Made by a program: the position numbers and the translations under genes
In this document: one piece after another, positions 1 to 8,093 of the stretch
Numbering within the stretch: the first letter of the stretch is position 1
Layout: every line of letters starts with the position of its first letter
Notes under the pieces: generated by a model
Told to the model about the DNA's origin: nothing
What the model saw: only the letters and a program-made list of their open reading frames with translations
Database searches by the model: none
Source: a bacterium
Lineage (GTDB): Bacteria; AUK180
NCBI GenBank assembly: GCA_023133295.1
Contig: JAGLWT010000106.1
Span: 1 to 62,919 of the forward strand
Length of the DNA: 62,919 nt
Reading direction: 5' to 3'

Positions 1-190
1 CTTCTTCGACGGGTTCCTCGACAACCACTTCGACAGCCTCTTCTTCAATGGCCTCTTCTTCGACAAATTCCTCTTCCGGCTCTTCGACAACTTCTTCTTC
101 CAAGGGTTCTTCTTCGATGAATTCCTCTTCCGGCTCTTCTTCAACGGCCTCTTCGACAGCTTCTTCCTCAACCGCTTCTTCGGCTGATGC
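1..190 (-). repeat. Low-complexity acidic coding repeat (Glu/Val/Ala/Pro)
   Basis: On the plus strand this is a run of CTTCTTC, CTCTTC and GACAAC units. Read in the minus-strand frame of the AMIN-like gene it gives repeated EEE, EEAVEEE and EEPEEEF blocks. It behaves as an imperfect trinucleotide repeat inside the coding sequence and continues to the window edge. A serine-rich frame on the plus strand (48-242) is only its shadow. Confidence 0.8.
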
Positions 191-772
191 AAGAAGAATA
201 GGCGCTTCAACGGGTTCCATATTGAGTTCTGAGCGAACCTGATTCACTACATAAAGCGGAACATAAAATTCGCCGGCATAGATAGAATTATACATTACCG
301 TAGCTTCGTCATATTTCTCTACGGCAAATAATTCCTCAGCCAATTCGAACAGTCTATTCTGATATCTCTCCTTGGAAATATCGGGAACATTATCCGGCTG
401 AGGCTCGTACTCTTCCGCTCCGGGAACAATCGTAACACCATCACTTCCCGGAATAAAGGTAAGGGGAGCGTCATGCATAATAATGATCCCGCCAATACTT
501 TCAGGGTCTTCCGACAACTGAAGGATATTGATAGATTTGACTAAGGTGCCGTCACCATCCAGATTTATCTCGTCACCGACCACGGCGGGTTTGAAAACAA
601 TTATAGAAACATTGTTCAAAGGATAAAGTTCGTATTTGACCGCACCCTCCGTCTCTATGGTTAATTTCCCATTCCCATCGATCAATTCAAAATTGGAATT
701 TAAAATAGGATTAGCTGCTATGGCGGGGATGAAGAGGACTAAAAACAAAAATACTATTGCTCTTTTATTCAT
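1..772 (-). CDS. AMIN-domain-like pilus assembly protein, partial (3' end outside window)
   Basis: About 257 residues are visible; the reading frame stays open to base 1, so the C-terminus lies outside the window. A signal peptide (MNKRAIVFLFLVLF... ending AIAA) is followed by a beta-rich stretch (about residues 20-110) that resembles the AMIN domain found at the N-terminus of PilQ secretins. Next comes a short helical, TPR-like stretch with ERYQNRLFELAEE, and then from about residue 195 a tail made almost only of Glu, Val, Ala and Pro. It starts 2 bases after the pilP stop, and its Shine-Dalgarno GGAGG lies inside the last pilP codons, so the two are coupled. The secretin encoded upstream lacks AMIN domains, so this protein may supply the peptidoglycan-binding part of a split PilQ. 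That role is inference. Confidence 0.75.
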   Translation of the reverse strand, partial: MNKRAIVFLFLVLFIPAIAANPILNSNFELIDGNGKLTIETEGAVKYELYPLNNVSIIVFKPAVVGDEINLDGDGTLVKSINILQLSEDPESIGGIIIMHDAPLTFIPGSDGVTIVPGAEEYEPQPDNVPDISKERYQNRLFELAEELFAVEKYDEATVMYNSIYAGEFYVPLYVVNQVRSELNMEPVEAPILLASAEEAVEEEAVEEAVEEEPEEEFIEEEPLEEEVVEEPEEEFVEEEAIEEEAVEVVVEEPVEE

Positions 773-774
773 TG

Positions 775-1230
775 TTATTCCTCCAGCCGAAGCGTCTTTT
801 TGATAACATAATAATCCTTCTGTATCTCAAAGATCAACTTCCTTTCGTTGAGATCAAGAGAAACTACTTTTGCTTCCCCCAGGAAATCTCCCTCACTTAA
901 ATAATAGGAGTTACCTGTTTCATCTTCAACGATGGCTTTAATATTCTTTTTACTGTTTTTCACAAAACCCACAAGTTTGATCTTTTCAATGTCTATCTTT
1001 GATTTGAAATTAAGAACCGGTTTAAAGGGGTCTCTTCTGCTGCGTGGCTCATAGACATATTTTGATTCTCCTTCCAGGGTTTCTTCCTGTGGAACATCTT
1101 CGACTTCCACCTTCTGAGTTCGGCCTGTGCGGGGCTTAACATCATCATCGGCCTTCTTTCCACCGCCGCAAGACAACATAAGCGTGAACAGCATCACCAA
1201 GACCAATGAAAATATTATTGACCTTTTCAT
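775..1230 (-). CDS. pilP: Type IV pilus assembly lipoprotein PilP
   Basis: 151 residues. The N-terminus is a lipoprotein signal with a lipobox (LMLSC, Cys21) followed by GGGKK. After a charged linker comes the PilP signature: RSRRDPFKP (about residues 60-68), then a small beta domain with VKNSKKNIKAIVED and YYLSEGDFLGEAKV, matching the 'no loss of function when empty' pattern of PilP domains that dock the inner-membrane PilN/PilO pair to the secretin. The gene overlaps the pilO stop by 4 bases (ATGA) and is followed at once by the AMIN-like gene. Length is slightly shorter than the roughly 170-180 residues of the Pseudomonas protein. The order (pilN, secretin, pilO, pilP) differs from the classical pilMNOPQ order because the secretin lies between pilN and pilO. 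Confidence 0.88.
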   Translation of the reverse strand: MKRSIIFSLVLVMLFTLMLSCGGGKKADDDVKPRTGRTQKVEVEDVPQEETLEGESKYVYEPRSRRDPFKPVLNFKSKIDIEKIKLVGFVKNSKKNIKAIVEDETGNSYYLSEGDFLGEAKVVSLDLNERKLIFEIQKDYYVIKKTLRLEE

Positions 1231-1799
1231 CTGCCTCTCCTCTTTGCCGCGACGGGGCCTGCGGCTTGGCCCTCATTATAGATGTATGTTTTCAATGTGA
1301 AAGTAGCTACTTCATAATTGTTCTTTCCCAGTGAGAGGGAGAGGTCTTCCACATTGATTATTCTATTGAGATTGCCTATCTTGTTAAAGAAGGTGGCGAT
1401 CTGATGAAAGCTGCCGACTATCCTCATTGAGTAGGGTTTCTCATAGTAGATCTCTCGGGGTATCTGTTTCTGTGGAGTAAATTCCGTGATCGATATATTC
1501 GATTCAACAGTCCCCAGTTTATTAACATCATCTATGAGCAAGGTGATCTCTTCCTGAGAAGGAAGTTTTTCTTTGGCAAATTTCAATGCCAGCTCAAGGT
1601 CATCGATCTCCTGCGAAAGAAGAGCGATCTTCTGGCGGTATTCATCCGCCTTTGCCAATTTGGCATCGAGCTCTCTGATCTTTTTATTCTTTCCCGAGAT
1701 CTCTTCCGAGGCGGATTTAAATGACAAATAATAAAATCCACCGGCAAGCACAACAAAGATCGCGATAAACACTAGAATATTTCTTGTTTGCTTATTCAT
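1227..1799 (-). CDS. pilO: Type IV pilus inner-membrane alignment protein PilO
   Basis: 190 residues. One N-terminal membrane anchor (NILVFIAIFVVLAGGFYYL, about residues 7-25) is followed by a coiled coil (about 30-85, with KNKKIRELDAKLAKADE) and a ferredoxin-like periplasmic domain. That domain carries the family pattern SITEFTPQ...YEKPYSMRIVGSFHQIATFF and NVEDLSLS. PilO pairs with PilN and connects the cytoplasmic PilM ring to PilP and the secretin. It overlaps the secretin gene upstream by 8 bases and pilP downstream by 4, which suggests translational coupling in one operon. The assignment rests on architecture plus neighbours, and both agree. Confidence 0.88.
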   Translation of the reverse strand: MNKQTRNILVFIAIFVVLAGGFYYLSFKSASEEISGKNKKIRELDAKLAKADEYRQKIALLSQEIDDLELALKFAKEKLPSQEEITLLIDDVNKLGTVESNISITEFTPQKQIPREIYYEKPYSMRIVGSFHQIATFFNKIGNLNRIINVEDLSLSLGKNNYEVATFTLKTYIYNEGQAAGPVAAKRRGR

Positions 1800-3066
1800 T
1801 GTCGGTCTCCTGAATTATCGGTGTAACCAAGATAAGTATCTCGATCCTTGTTTTGGATTTCTCCTTGCTTCGGAACAGGGCTCCGATAAAGGGAATGTCT
1901 GAAAGGAAGGGTACACCGCCTTTGTTTTCAGTTGTCTCTTCCTTTACAAGGCCGCCGATAACAGCGGTCTGCTTATTTTTCAAAACAACTGATGTATCGA
2001 TCTGATTAGTGTCGATCAGAACTCCGGAACCGAATTGGCCGGCGATCGAAGATACTTCGGGATGGATCTGGAGGATGATCGAATTGTTTGCCGTAACCTG
2101 CGGGGTCACCTTGATCTGTGTTCCCACATAAGTAAGCTGAGTGGTAAGGTTACCGGATTCATCGACCATTCTTAAAGGGATCTTATTTCCAATATTGATC
2201 GTAGCTTGTTCATTATTCAATGCCAGGATCTGAGGATGTGACCGGACAACGGCCTTATTTTCAGAGGCCAGCATATTCAGAACACCCTCAAGTTCCATAT
2301 AATTCTTCACGATGCCCGTCCTTAAAAGGCCGGCACCGGCTGATGGGTATTCATTGGACGAGCCGGTATATGATCCGGCGGACATCTTGGTCTGACTGGA
2401 AGACCCCAAGTTGTCGGCAGTCCAGTAGAATTCAATATTCTGCAGGTCGGTGTGGCTGATCTGAACAAATTTAACCTTGATCAGCACCTGCTTTGTCGGG
2501 ATATCGATCGCCTGAACAAATCTATAAATTATCGGAAATTTCTCTTTGATATCGGTAACGATAAGTTTCTTTGTTCTCTCATCAGGAACGATCGAACCTC
2601 TATCTGAAAGGAGTTTCATAAGATTACCCTGTAGAGAGCCGAGGTCGACATAGTTCACTCTGATCACACGGGTTTCAAGAGGCTCCGCCTTTTCGCTGGC
2701 GGCTTGTATCTTGAACATCTTCTGTCTGTATGAATCTAAATTTCCGACTGTATCGATCCTGTAGATATTGCCCAGCTTTTCGAAATCGAGTTGATTTGAC
2801 TTAAGTATCTTCCCCATAACGAACTCCGCAGACACATCTGTGAATCTGCCGGTAAAATTGCCTCTGACATCCGCAGAGAAGATCAGGTCCATCTTTCTCT
2901 CTTCAGCGATCATCTTCAATAACTTCTTGATCGGGTAATTAACCACATCCAATGTGATAAGTAATTTTCCTGATTTTCTCCTGAACTTAACATCATTCTG
3001 AGCAGATACGGAGGTTGTCAGAATGAGAAAAGCAATGAGAAAGACGAGAATTTTATTTGTTTTCAT
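1792..3066 (-). CDS. pilQ: Type IV pilus secretin, short form without AMIN domains
   Basis: 424 residues, against 700 or more for typical PilQ. A signal peptide (ending SVSA) leads to an STN/N0-type domain (about 35-105, ITLDVVNYPIKKLLKMIAEE), an N1/NolW-like domain (about 130-185, VIRVNYVDLGSLQ...) and the C-terminal secretin pore domain (about 190-420). The pore domain is marked by RSHPQILALNNEQATINIG, the IPLRMV strand, KNKQTAVIGGLVKEE and the end motif VPFLSDIPFIGALF...RIEILILVTP. It forms the outer-membrane channel for the pilus. The gene sits between pilN and pilO, overlapping both. The missing AMIN part may be supplied by the separate AMIN-like gene at the left edge of the window. Confidence 0.9.
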   Translation of the reverse strand: MKTNKILVFLIAFLILTTSVSAQNDVKFRRKSGKLLITLDVVNYPIKKLLKMIAEERKMDLIFSADVRGNFTGRFTDVSAEFVMGKILKSNQLDFEKLGNIYRIDTVGNLDSYRQKMFKIQAASEKAEPLETRVIRVNYVDLGSLQGNLMKLLSDRGSIVPDERTKKLIVTDIKEKFPIIYRFVQAIDIPTKQVLIKVKFVQISHTDLQNIEFYWTADNLGSSSQTKMSAGSYTGSSNEYPSAGAGLLRTGIVKNYMELEGVLNMLASENKAVVRSHPQILALNNEQATINIGNKIPLRMVDESGNLTTQLTYVGTQIKVTPQVTANNSIILQIHPEVSSIAGQFGSGVLIDTNQIDTSVVLKNKQTAVIGGLVKEETTENKGGVPFLSDIPFIGALFRSKEKSKTRIEILILVTPIIQETDNE

Positions 3067-3616
3067 TTTTAACCTCGTTCTTGAGCGTTATCGCAATATC
3101 GTACTTGTATATGGGTTGAGAGATCTCCGGGACCTTACCCGCAGAGATGGCCTTCAATGTTACAACCGCTACCAGGTCTTCCTGCTCCTTCAATGATTTA
3201 ATAAAATCGTTGATGTAAAGGATGGTCAAGCCGTAACCGCTTATGCCAAGACTCAGGCCCTGTCCGTTGAATTTCGTCAACCAGACCTGCGGAGGTATGA
3301 TATCACAGATATTGTCCAGGACTTTAACCCACTTCTGCCGGTTGAAGTCCAGCTGGTCAATGATCTCTTTCTTCTTCTGAAGGTCCAGACGCTGCTTCTG
3401 AAGTTTGTCAATAGTCTTCAGAAGAGTGTCATTCTTAGCCACCAATTGTTTCTTATTGCTAATCTCAGTTTCAAGCTTTTTTATCTTACCTTGAAGTATC
3501 GCGTGCCATGAAAAAACGATTATAAAGAGGATAATCGCCCAGAAGCCCCAATAAAAATAATCGAGCTCCAATTTGACCGCTTTCTTCTTTTCGGGTATGT
3601 AATTGATATTTAACAT
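3053..3616 (-). CDS. pilN: Type IV pilus assembly protein PilN
   Basis: 187 residues. The N-terminus begins MLNINYIPEKK, close to the conserved INLLP...-type segment with which PilN binds PilM. It is followed by one membrane span (YFYWGFWAIILFIIVFSW, about 20-38), a coiled coil (about 45-95, rich in Lys/Glu/Gln) and a periplasmic domain containing WVKVLDNICDIIPPQVWLTKF, the usual 'L..l....P..vwl' pattern. PilN links cytoplasmic PilM to PilO. It lies 14 bases after pilM and overlaps the secretin gene by 14 bases. An unusual point is that the secretin, not pilO, follows directly. Confidence 0.88.
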   Translation of the reverse strand: MLNINYIPEKKKAVKLELDYFYWGFWAIILFIIVFSWHAILQGKIKKLETEISNKKQLVAKNDTLLKTIDKLQKQRLDLQKKKEIIDQLDFNRQKWVKVLDNICDIIPPQVWLTKFNGQGLSLGISGYGLTILYINDFIKSLKEQEDLVAVVTLKAISAGKVPEISQPIYKYDIAITLKNEVKNENK

Positions 3617-3630
3617 AATCCCACTCCTTC

Positions 3631-4818
3631 CTAAAGTGTCCTTAATGCGAGGCCGGTGGCGGTGCAGTACAGGATATGCTTTCTGCCAAGTTCCTGTACT
3701 TGTTTAGCATCGCGGGCAGCCATTTTGAAGAAGGGATTGAGAAGCTCTACCTTGAGATTCTCATTATCCTTCTTGAACTTCGAGACCACGAACTCGACCA
3801 GCAATGGGAAAAAGGTTCCACCGCCGGAAAAAGAGATCTTTTTTATCTGATCCTTACTGAGGTCCATCTGTGAGATAGCATCCTCAATGTCCTTGATCAG
3901 GTCTGCAGTCTGTCCAGCAAAATAATTCTTGTAGTATTTGTTATACACTTCCATTTTGAATTGATTTCCGCTCTCATCATCTTCCTTGACATTGAGAACT
4001 TCCTCAAATTTCTTATATTTGTTTTGATATATCTCTTCTTCCGAGAGGCCTTCGTTCTTTTTAATGGTCTCGATTATCGAACGATCACAAAAATTGAATG
4101 TACCTCTGAAATGTATCGGCAGGCCGGCCTTGATCCCGATAATATTAAAATTGGAGTATCCAATGTCAATATGCAGGAAATTCTTTTCCTCTTGGGGTAA
4201 ATTTTTCAGAACATCGTCCTGTTCTATAAGATATTCGAAAATATTATAAAGGGCAAAGGGTACACCGTCAAGAATGGTAACCTTCAGGCCGATCTTTCCT
4301 AAAATATCCTTGTAGAAATCTATCGCCTCATTCTTCGCTGCCGAGATCAGAACGGTTGAGGGTATCTCCTCATCACCGACCCTTAATACCTCATGCGAGA
4401 TCTGAATGGTGTTCTTCTGATAATTTGAGAAGTTCTCCTCCAGAGCCTTGTTCAAAGCCATGTTGAACTCAGTAGAGTCAGGCGCGCCGCTCACATTTAT
4501 TATCCTGGTGACCAGGAAACGGGAATTGATGGCGGTAACCACCTTCTTTCCACTAGTGCTGGTCTTTGCAATGAGTCCCTTGATCAATTGCGCGATCTGA
4601 TCCTTGAACTCTTCATTGCCGCCTTCTTCACTCTGCTTTTCACCACTGCCCAACGATGAAATATAATCCTCAATAGACTGAGGGAATTCCACGCTGTTGA
4701 AATCAATGACGTTTATTTGGTTGGAAATTTTCTTCAGAGTTACCACTTTTGCAAATTTTGAGCCTATATCTAAGGCTATGGTGGGTTTTTCCGGATTAAT
4801 CAAAGAGTCTAAAAACAT
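3631..4818 (-). CDS. pilM: Type IV pilus assembly ATPase-fold protein PilM
   Basis: About 395 residues, an actin-like fold. Nucleotide-binding elements are visible: the phosphate-1 loop TIALDIGSKFAKVV near the N-terminus, the second loop FLHIDIGYSNFNIIG (about 220) and the adenosine motif ISFSGGGTFFPLL (about 335). PilM forms the cytoplasmic ring of the pilus alignment complex and binds the N-terminus of PilN, encoded next. A start at 4818 is preferred over the in-frame ATG at 4830, because the Shine-Dalgarno GGAGGT (4823-4828) would otherwise fall inside the coding sequence. It is the first of the pilM-N-secretin-O-P block, 44 bases after pilD. Confidence 0.92.
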   Translation of the reverse strand: MFLDSLINPEKPTIALDIGSKFAKVVTLKKISNQINVIDFNSVEFPQSIEDYISSLGSGEKQSEEGGNEEFKDQIAQLIKGLIAKTSTSGKKVVTAINSRFLVTRIINVSGAPDSTEFNMALNKALEENFSNYQKNTIQISHEVLRVGDEEIPSTVLISAAKNEAIDFYKDILGKIGLKVTILDGVPFALYNIFEYLIEQDDVLKNLPQEEKNFLHIDIGYSNFNIIGIKAGLPIHFRGTFNFCDRSIIETIKKNEGLSEEEIYQNKYKKFEEVLNVKEDDESGNQFKMEVYNKYYKNYFAGQTADLIKDIEDAISQMDLSKDQIKKISFSGGGTFFPLLVEFVVSKFKKDNENLKVELLNPFFKMAARDAKQVQELGRKHILYCTATGLALRTL

Positions 4819-4862
4819 ACCGACCTCCATTTTTTAGATGCTACCATAAAAATGCGAAAATG

Positions 4863-5636
4863 TCAATATTTATCCAAAGATATAAACATTTTCGCCAATT
4901 CTGTACCCATGAAAATGACCAGGTAGAACGCCCCTATCATGAAGGGGCCGAAAGGGACACTTTCCTTCTTGTGTAATATTCTTACTGTTACGCCGTATAT
5001 TGCAGCACTTACAGTAGCAACGATCATATATGTAAAAAGATGCTCCATTGGCAGGAATATCCCAATGACAGGAGCTAATAGAACATCTCCCGACCCAAAG
5101 GCCTCTTTCTTGTAAATGATCTTACCGAGAAAGTAAATGAGAAAAAAGATACCTAAGAGGATCAAAGCGGAATAAATATTCTTCAAAGGAATAGCATTTC
5201 CCCTGATCCACACCAATATAAAATAAACTATAGCGATCGCCGCTGAAGCGATCAGCTCACTATCGTGAATGAACATTGTCTTGAAATCTATGAGAACAAT
5301 CGAGAGAAAAACAGGCAGCAAAAGGAGGTGAATGAACGTTTCTCCCTTTATACCGTACTTTAAATACAGAAGCACTGCTATCACACCGCTAATTGCTTCT
5401 ACGATGGGGTATTCGGGGGAAATTGCCGTGGAGCAACTCCTGCATCTGCCACGGAGGATGATCCAGGAGAGCAGCGGAATATTGTCATACCACTTAATGC
5501 GTGCGCTGCATTTCGGGCAGGCCGAGGGAGGGAAAACGATGGAAATAGAAGCAGGCAGCCGAAAGATCAGAACATTTGTAAAGCTGCCCAAGGCAAGGCC
5601 AATAAGGAAAAAGTATAAGATCATTATCGCTTCCAT
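4863..5636 (-). CDS. pilD: Prepilin peptidase / N-methyltransferase PilD
   Basis: 257 residues, a polytopic membrane aspartyl protease that cleaves type IV prepilin leaders and methylates the new N-terminus. It shows the N-terminal methyltransferase segment with four cysteines in two CxxC pairs (ACPKC and GRCRSC, about residues 40-70), the first catalytic Asp in LIDFKTMFIHD, and the second in the GxGD motif FGSGDVLLAP. About eight hydrophobic spans surround them. Start at 5636 with GGGAG 5 bases upstream. It lies just downstream of the pilA terminator, so pilD and the pil genes below may be fed by read-through from pilA. The pilin encoded next door (cleavage site KKKG/FTLIE) is its likely substrate. 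Confidence 0.93.
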   Translation of the reverse strand: MEAIMILYFFLIGLALGSFTNVLIFRLPASISIVFPPSACPKCSARIKWYDNIPLLSWIILRGRCRSCSTAISPEYPIVEAISGVIAVLLYLKYGIKGETFIHLLLLPVFLSIVLIDFKTMFIHDSELIASAAIAIVYFILVWIRGNAIPLKNIYSALILLGIFFLIYFLGKIIYKKEAFGSGDVLLAPVIGIFLPMEHLFTYMIVATVSAAIYGVTVRILHKKESVPFGPFMIGAFYLVIFMGTELAKMFISLDKY

Positions 5637-5647
5637 ATAGCTCCCAT

Positions 5648-5675
5648 AAAAAAAAGGGGGAGCCGAAACTCCCCC
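5648..5675 (-). terminator. Intrinsic terminator after pilA
   Basis: On the minus strand a perfect 7-bp stem GGGGGAG/CTCCCCC with a 6-base loop (TTTCGG) is followed directly by eight T residues. It lies between the pilA stop and the pilD start, only 12 bases before pilD. It should end most pilA transcripts and lower, but maybe not abolish, expression of the assembly genes. Confidence 0.92.
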
Positions 5676-5702
5676 AAAACATAAAAAAGATTAAGCAAAA
5701 GC

Positions 5703-6152
5703 TCAGTCTAGGACAGCATCATTCTTATCAGTTCTGATTATGCCTGCCTCCGCTTTAAAATAAAGAGAAGTGAGCGTATCCTGAGGATTGTAATAATGGT
5801 CAGCAGGATTCGGGCATAATACCGTGTAGATATCTTCGGTCCAAGAGCCATCATACACATAATCCACTGCAGTTACAGGACAAACGATCGCATTCTTCGT
5901 ATAACCAAGGGTCATGAGTGTAGCAGCGTCTGCTGCCGGTGTGGTGCCACCCGAGTCATCAATAAAATGGTCATTATTGTCACTTGCATACATGTCAATC
6001 GCATTGCCGATCGCCTTCAGGTTTGAAATACAAGCAGAAAGTTTTGCTTTCTTCTTGGTATAAACCATGTTAGGAATTGCAACGGCGGCAAGGATACCGA
6101 TGATCGCGACAACGATCATAAGTTCGATAAGTGTAAAACCTTTTTTCTTCAT
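5703..6152 (-). CDS. pilA: Type IV major pilin-like prepilin
   Basis: 149 residues. It has the short positively charged leader MKKKG followed by FTLIELMIVVAIIGILAAVA, a perfect type III signal: cleavage after Gly5, Phe at +1 and Glu at +5. The N-terminal helix continues into a globular domain with YASDNNDHFIDDSGG and two cysteines (Cys in SACISNLK and in IVCPVT/VLCPNP). The start at 6152 is chosen because GGGAGGTGAT lies 5 bases upstream; an in-frame GTG at 6161 overlaps that site. It has its own strong promoter and terminator, so it is probably expressed more than the assembly genes. It could also be a minor pilin or pseudopilin, but its place at the head of the pil cluster favours the major pilin. 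Confidence 0.93.
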   Translation of the reverse strand: MKKKGFTLIELMIVVAIIGILAAVAIPNMVYTKKKAKLSACISNLKAIGNAIDMYASDNNDHFIDDSGGTTPAADAATLMTLGYTKNAIVCPVTAVDYVYDGSWTEDIYTVLCPNPADHYYNPQDTLTSLYFKAEAGIIRTDKNDAVLD

Positions 6153-6181
6153 AGATATCACCTCCCGTGATTTTCTGCTAT

Positions 6182-6210
6182 AGTATAACTGTTAATCCCC
6201 CATTTGTCAA
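6182..6210 (-). promoter_or_regulatory. Sigma-70-type promoter of pilA
   Basis: The minus strand reads TTGACA (6205-6210), a 17-base spacer, then TATACT (6182-6187), 30 bases upstream of the pilA ATG. The -35 box is consensus and the -10 box differs at one base. Confidence 0.85.
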
Positions 6211-6729
6211 ATGAAGCGATGTTCAGAAAGCTCCACTTTCTGAACAGAGCACAAGTGAGCAAGGGAAAAAGAAACACAGCCGTAACCGGAAAAGCAATAT
6301 TTCGTATCTATCATTAATTTACCCGTAACAAATATAGAACGCCGGAGCGAATTAAGATAGGGGACAAGCTCCGCAGTGCACAAGAGCACAAGTCACAAGT
6401 GGAACAAGTAGAGAATGGAATAAGAATAATTGACACATTCCCTCATTCCCGTGAAGTTTACCCCGATTGTATATGGGATCGAGAATCCAGTTTCCCCCCC
6501 TGTCATGCAGAGCCACAGGCGTGGCATCCAGGATTTCTTTCATTATTCACTTCTCTCAACCAACCTCCAGTCTCTAACCTCTAACCTCCATCTCCTACTT
6601 TTTTTTACACTTCGCTGTAAAATTATGCACTCTTTCCATATTTTATTCATTGCGCCGAGATCTCGCTCTTTGTATATCTATTCATGTTGGGAAAATGACA
6701 AATGGCATATTCTTTGCTCATAAAAATGC
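6211..6729. other. 519-bp divergent intergenic region with mosaic repeats
   Basis: The region lies between pilA (minus) and the gene at 6730 (plus). It contains, in order, a copy of the roughly 115-bp dispersed element (6261-6374), a block of GCACAAG/CACAAGTG words (6368-6412), GAATGG/GAATAAG words, a TGTCAT...ATCCA hairpin unit (6501-6532) and CCAACCTC/CTAACCTC words (6549-6592). No coding signal is convincing here. Confidence 0.7.
6261..6374 (-). repeat. Dispersed ~115-bp element, copy D
   Basis: On the minus strand it shares with copies at 19690, 46430 and 62606 the blocks TTGTCCCCTATCTTA, TTCGCTCCGGCGTTCTATAT, ACGAAATATT and TTTTCCGGTTACGGCTGTG, in the same order and spacing, separated by a less conserved A+T-rich middle. 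No open reading frame runs through it. It is flanked by GCACAAG-type words. Confidence 0.75.
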
Positions 6730-7128
6730 ATGAAAGCACCGGAAAGAATTTCCCCTTATGGACTTCAATTGGAAATAGAGAAGGATATTCTTCTGATCAA
6801 GATGGGCGGTATCTCATTGAAGCTCGATCTCTTTTCCGGGATAGACATCCTGCATCCTTTTCAAATGGACGCTGAAGGAAATGTAACCCCGCAAGAGAAG
6901 AGTTTGATAACCTTCATCGTTTTGAAAATGCTCTGGGATGAGGATTTTCAAAAGTATGTTTCCCGAAGATTGGCCGGCCTTTCAATTGATCTGCATTTTC
7001 ATAGCTACGAACCGATTCCCGGGGAAGCTGAAATCTCTCTCCATTTCAATACATCGATGGAATTCCATATCTCCTACGGAAAGAAAGTGTTGGAATACGC
7101 CTCAAAGATGGGCGTATCCCAGATCTAA
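6730..7128 (+). CDS. Hypothetical protein, 132 aa
   Basis: I do not recognise this protein. It starts MKAPERISPYGLQLE and has alternating beta strands rich in Leu/Ile/Asp (LKLDLFSGIDILHPF), a helical segment (EKSLITFIVLKMLW) and a second beta segment with LHFHSY and ISLHFN. There is no signal peptide and no membrane span, so it is probably a small cytosolic protein. Codon use looks like that of the neighbouring real genes. There is no clear Shine-Dalgarno in front of the ATG. It stands alone between mosaic repeat regions. Confidence 0.6.
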   Translation: MKAPERISPYGLQLEIEKDILLIKMGGISLKLDLFSGIDILHPFQMDAEGNVTPQEKSLITFIVLKMLWDEDFQKYVSRRLAGLSIDLHFHSYEPIPGEAEISLHFNTSMEFHISYGKKVLEYASKMGVSQI

Positions 7129-7317
7129 TTCATAAATAAATAGAAAATAGAGACCTAGTAAGAAATGAACAATTGGAGAGTGTCATCCAGAGGGAGTTTG
7201 CGACCGTGGGATCCAGTTTTATTTCATCCCGTCTTTTTCCCTACTTGACACTTCACACTTCAGACTTGCTGAGCAAGCTCAGCATTGCTTGCCACTTGTG
7301 CTCTGCGAAGCAGTATC
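7129..7317. repeat. Mosaic intergenic repeat
   Basis: It contains a GAACAATT word, a TGTCAT...ATCCAG unit (7181-7216), CACTTCACACTTCAGAC words and a CCACTTGTGCTCTGCGAAGC block that runs up to the stop codon of the FKBP gene. Confidence 0.65.
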
Positions 7318-8067
7318 CTATTCTTCTATTTTTAAAAGTTCGATATCAAAAATAAGGGTCAGATTCGGTCCGATCGATCCTTTTCCCCTTTCTCCGTAGC
7401 CAAGATTAGAGGGAATATATATTTGCCACTTGCCGCCTTCTTTCATCATCGTCAATGCTTCCTGCCAGCCCTTAACAAGGTTCTTCACAGGATATGAAAG
7501 AGGTTGGCCTTTATCATAGGAGCTTTCAAATTGGGTGCCGTCTATGAAGGTCCCGCGATAGTGAAATCTTACCTTGGACTCTAATGCGGGCGTCGCGCCC
7601 GTACCCTCTTTCAGCACTTTGTACTGGAGGCCGCTTTTCAAAGATATAATGCCTTCCTTCTTGGCGTTCTCTTTAAGAAATTCCTCGCCGGCGAGCTGGT
7701 TCTTCGCGCCTTCTTCTTCTCGTTTCTGTTTATCCGCAAGGAATTTGGCTTTGCGCTCAGGGTCCATTTGTTCGATCATCTGCGCTTCTCTGAAGTCCAT
7801 TAATACCTTGGAAGCTTCTTCCTGCGTCATCTGGGTCTCTGCGCCCTTGGCCTGTGTCAGGTACGCTGAAACAAAGACCTCTGGGTCAATATTCATATCC
7901 AGATTCTCAAAGTTCTGAGCAAGATCGATCCCTACCGCATAGCTCAACTTCGCTTCCGGTGTATCCAGTTTCACTTTCTTGGGCTGAAATCCTTCTTCAT
8001 CCCCACAAGCCAGAAACACCACGAGAACAGATAGCAAGGCAAACAGTGCAAGTTTTCTCTTTTTCAT
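7318..8067 (-). CDS. FKBP-type peptidyl-prolyl isomerase, lipoprotein (FkpA/Mip-like)
   Basis: 249 residues from the ATG at 8067. A lipoprotein signal ending FLACG gives an exported, lipid-anchored protein. An N-terminal helical part (about 30-130: KLSYAVGIDLAQNFE, then a charged long helix) matches the dimerisation domain of Mip/FkpA proteins. The C-terminal FKBP domain (about 150-249) shows YKVLKEGTG, VRFHYRGTFIDGTQFESSY, VKGWQEAL and IPSNLGYGERGKG. It catalyses proline isomerisation and probably acts as a periplasmic chaperone. The start at 8067 has GGAGA 5 bases upstream; a longer frame to 8193 adds 42 residues that would bury the signal peptide. It is the last gene of the LptF/G-ABC-DUF4159 run. 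Confidence 0.93.
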   Translation of the reverse strand: MKKRKLALFALLSVLVVFLACGDEEGFQPKKVKLDTPEAKLSYAVGIDLAQNFENLDMNIDPEVFVSAYLTQAKGAETQMTQEEASKVLMDFREAQMIEQMDPERKAKFLADKQKREEEGAKNQLAGEEFLKENAKKEGIISLKSGLQYKVLKEGTGATPALESKVRFHYRGTFIDGTQFESSYDKGQPLSYPVKNLVKGWQEALTMMKEGGKWQIYIPSNLGYGERGKGSIGPNLTLIFDIELLKIEE

Positions 8068-8093
8068 ATTATCTCCTAATAAGTGTTGATTCA

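Noticed and set aside
48..242. Serine-rich 64-aa frame on the plus strand
   Set aside because: It is the antisense shadow of the Glu-rich repeat of the AMIN-like gene; it has no ribosome site.
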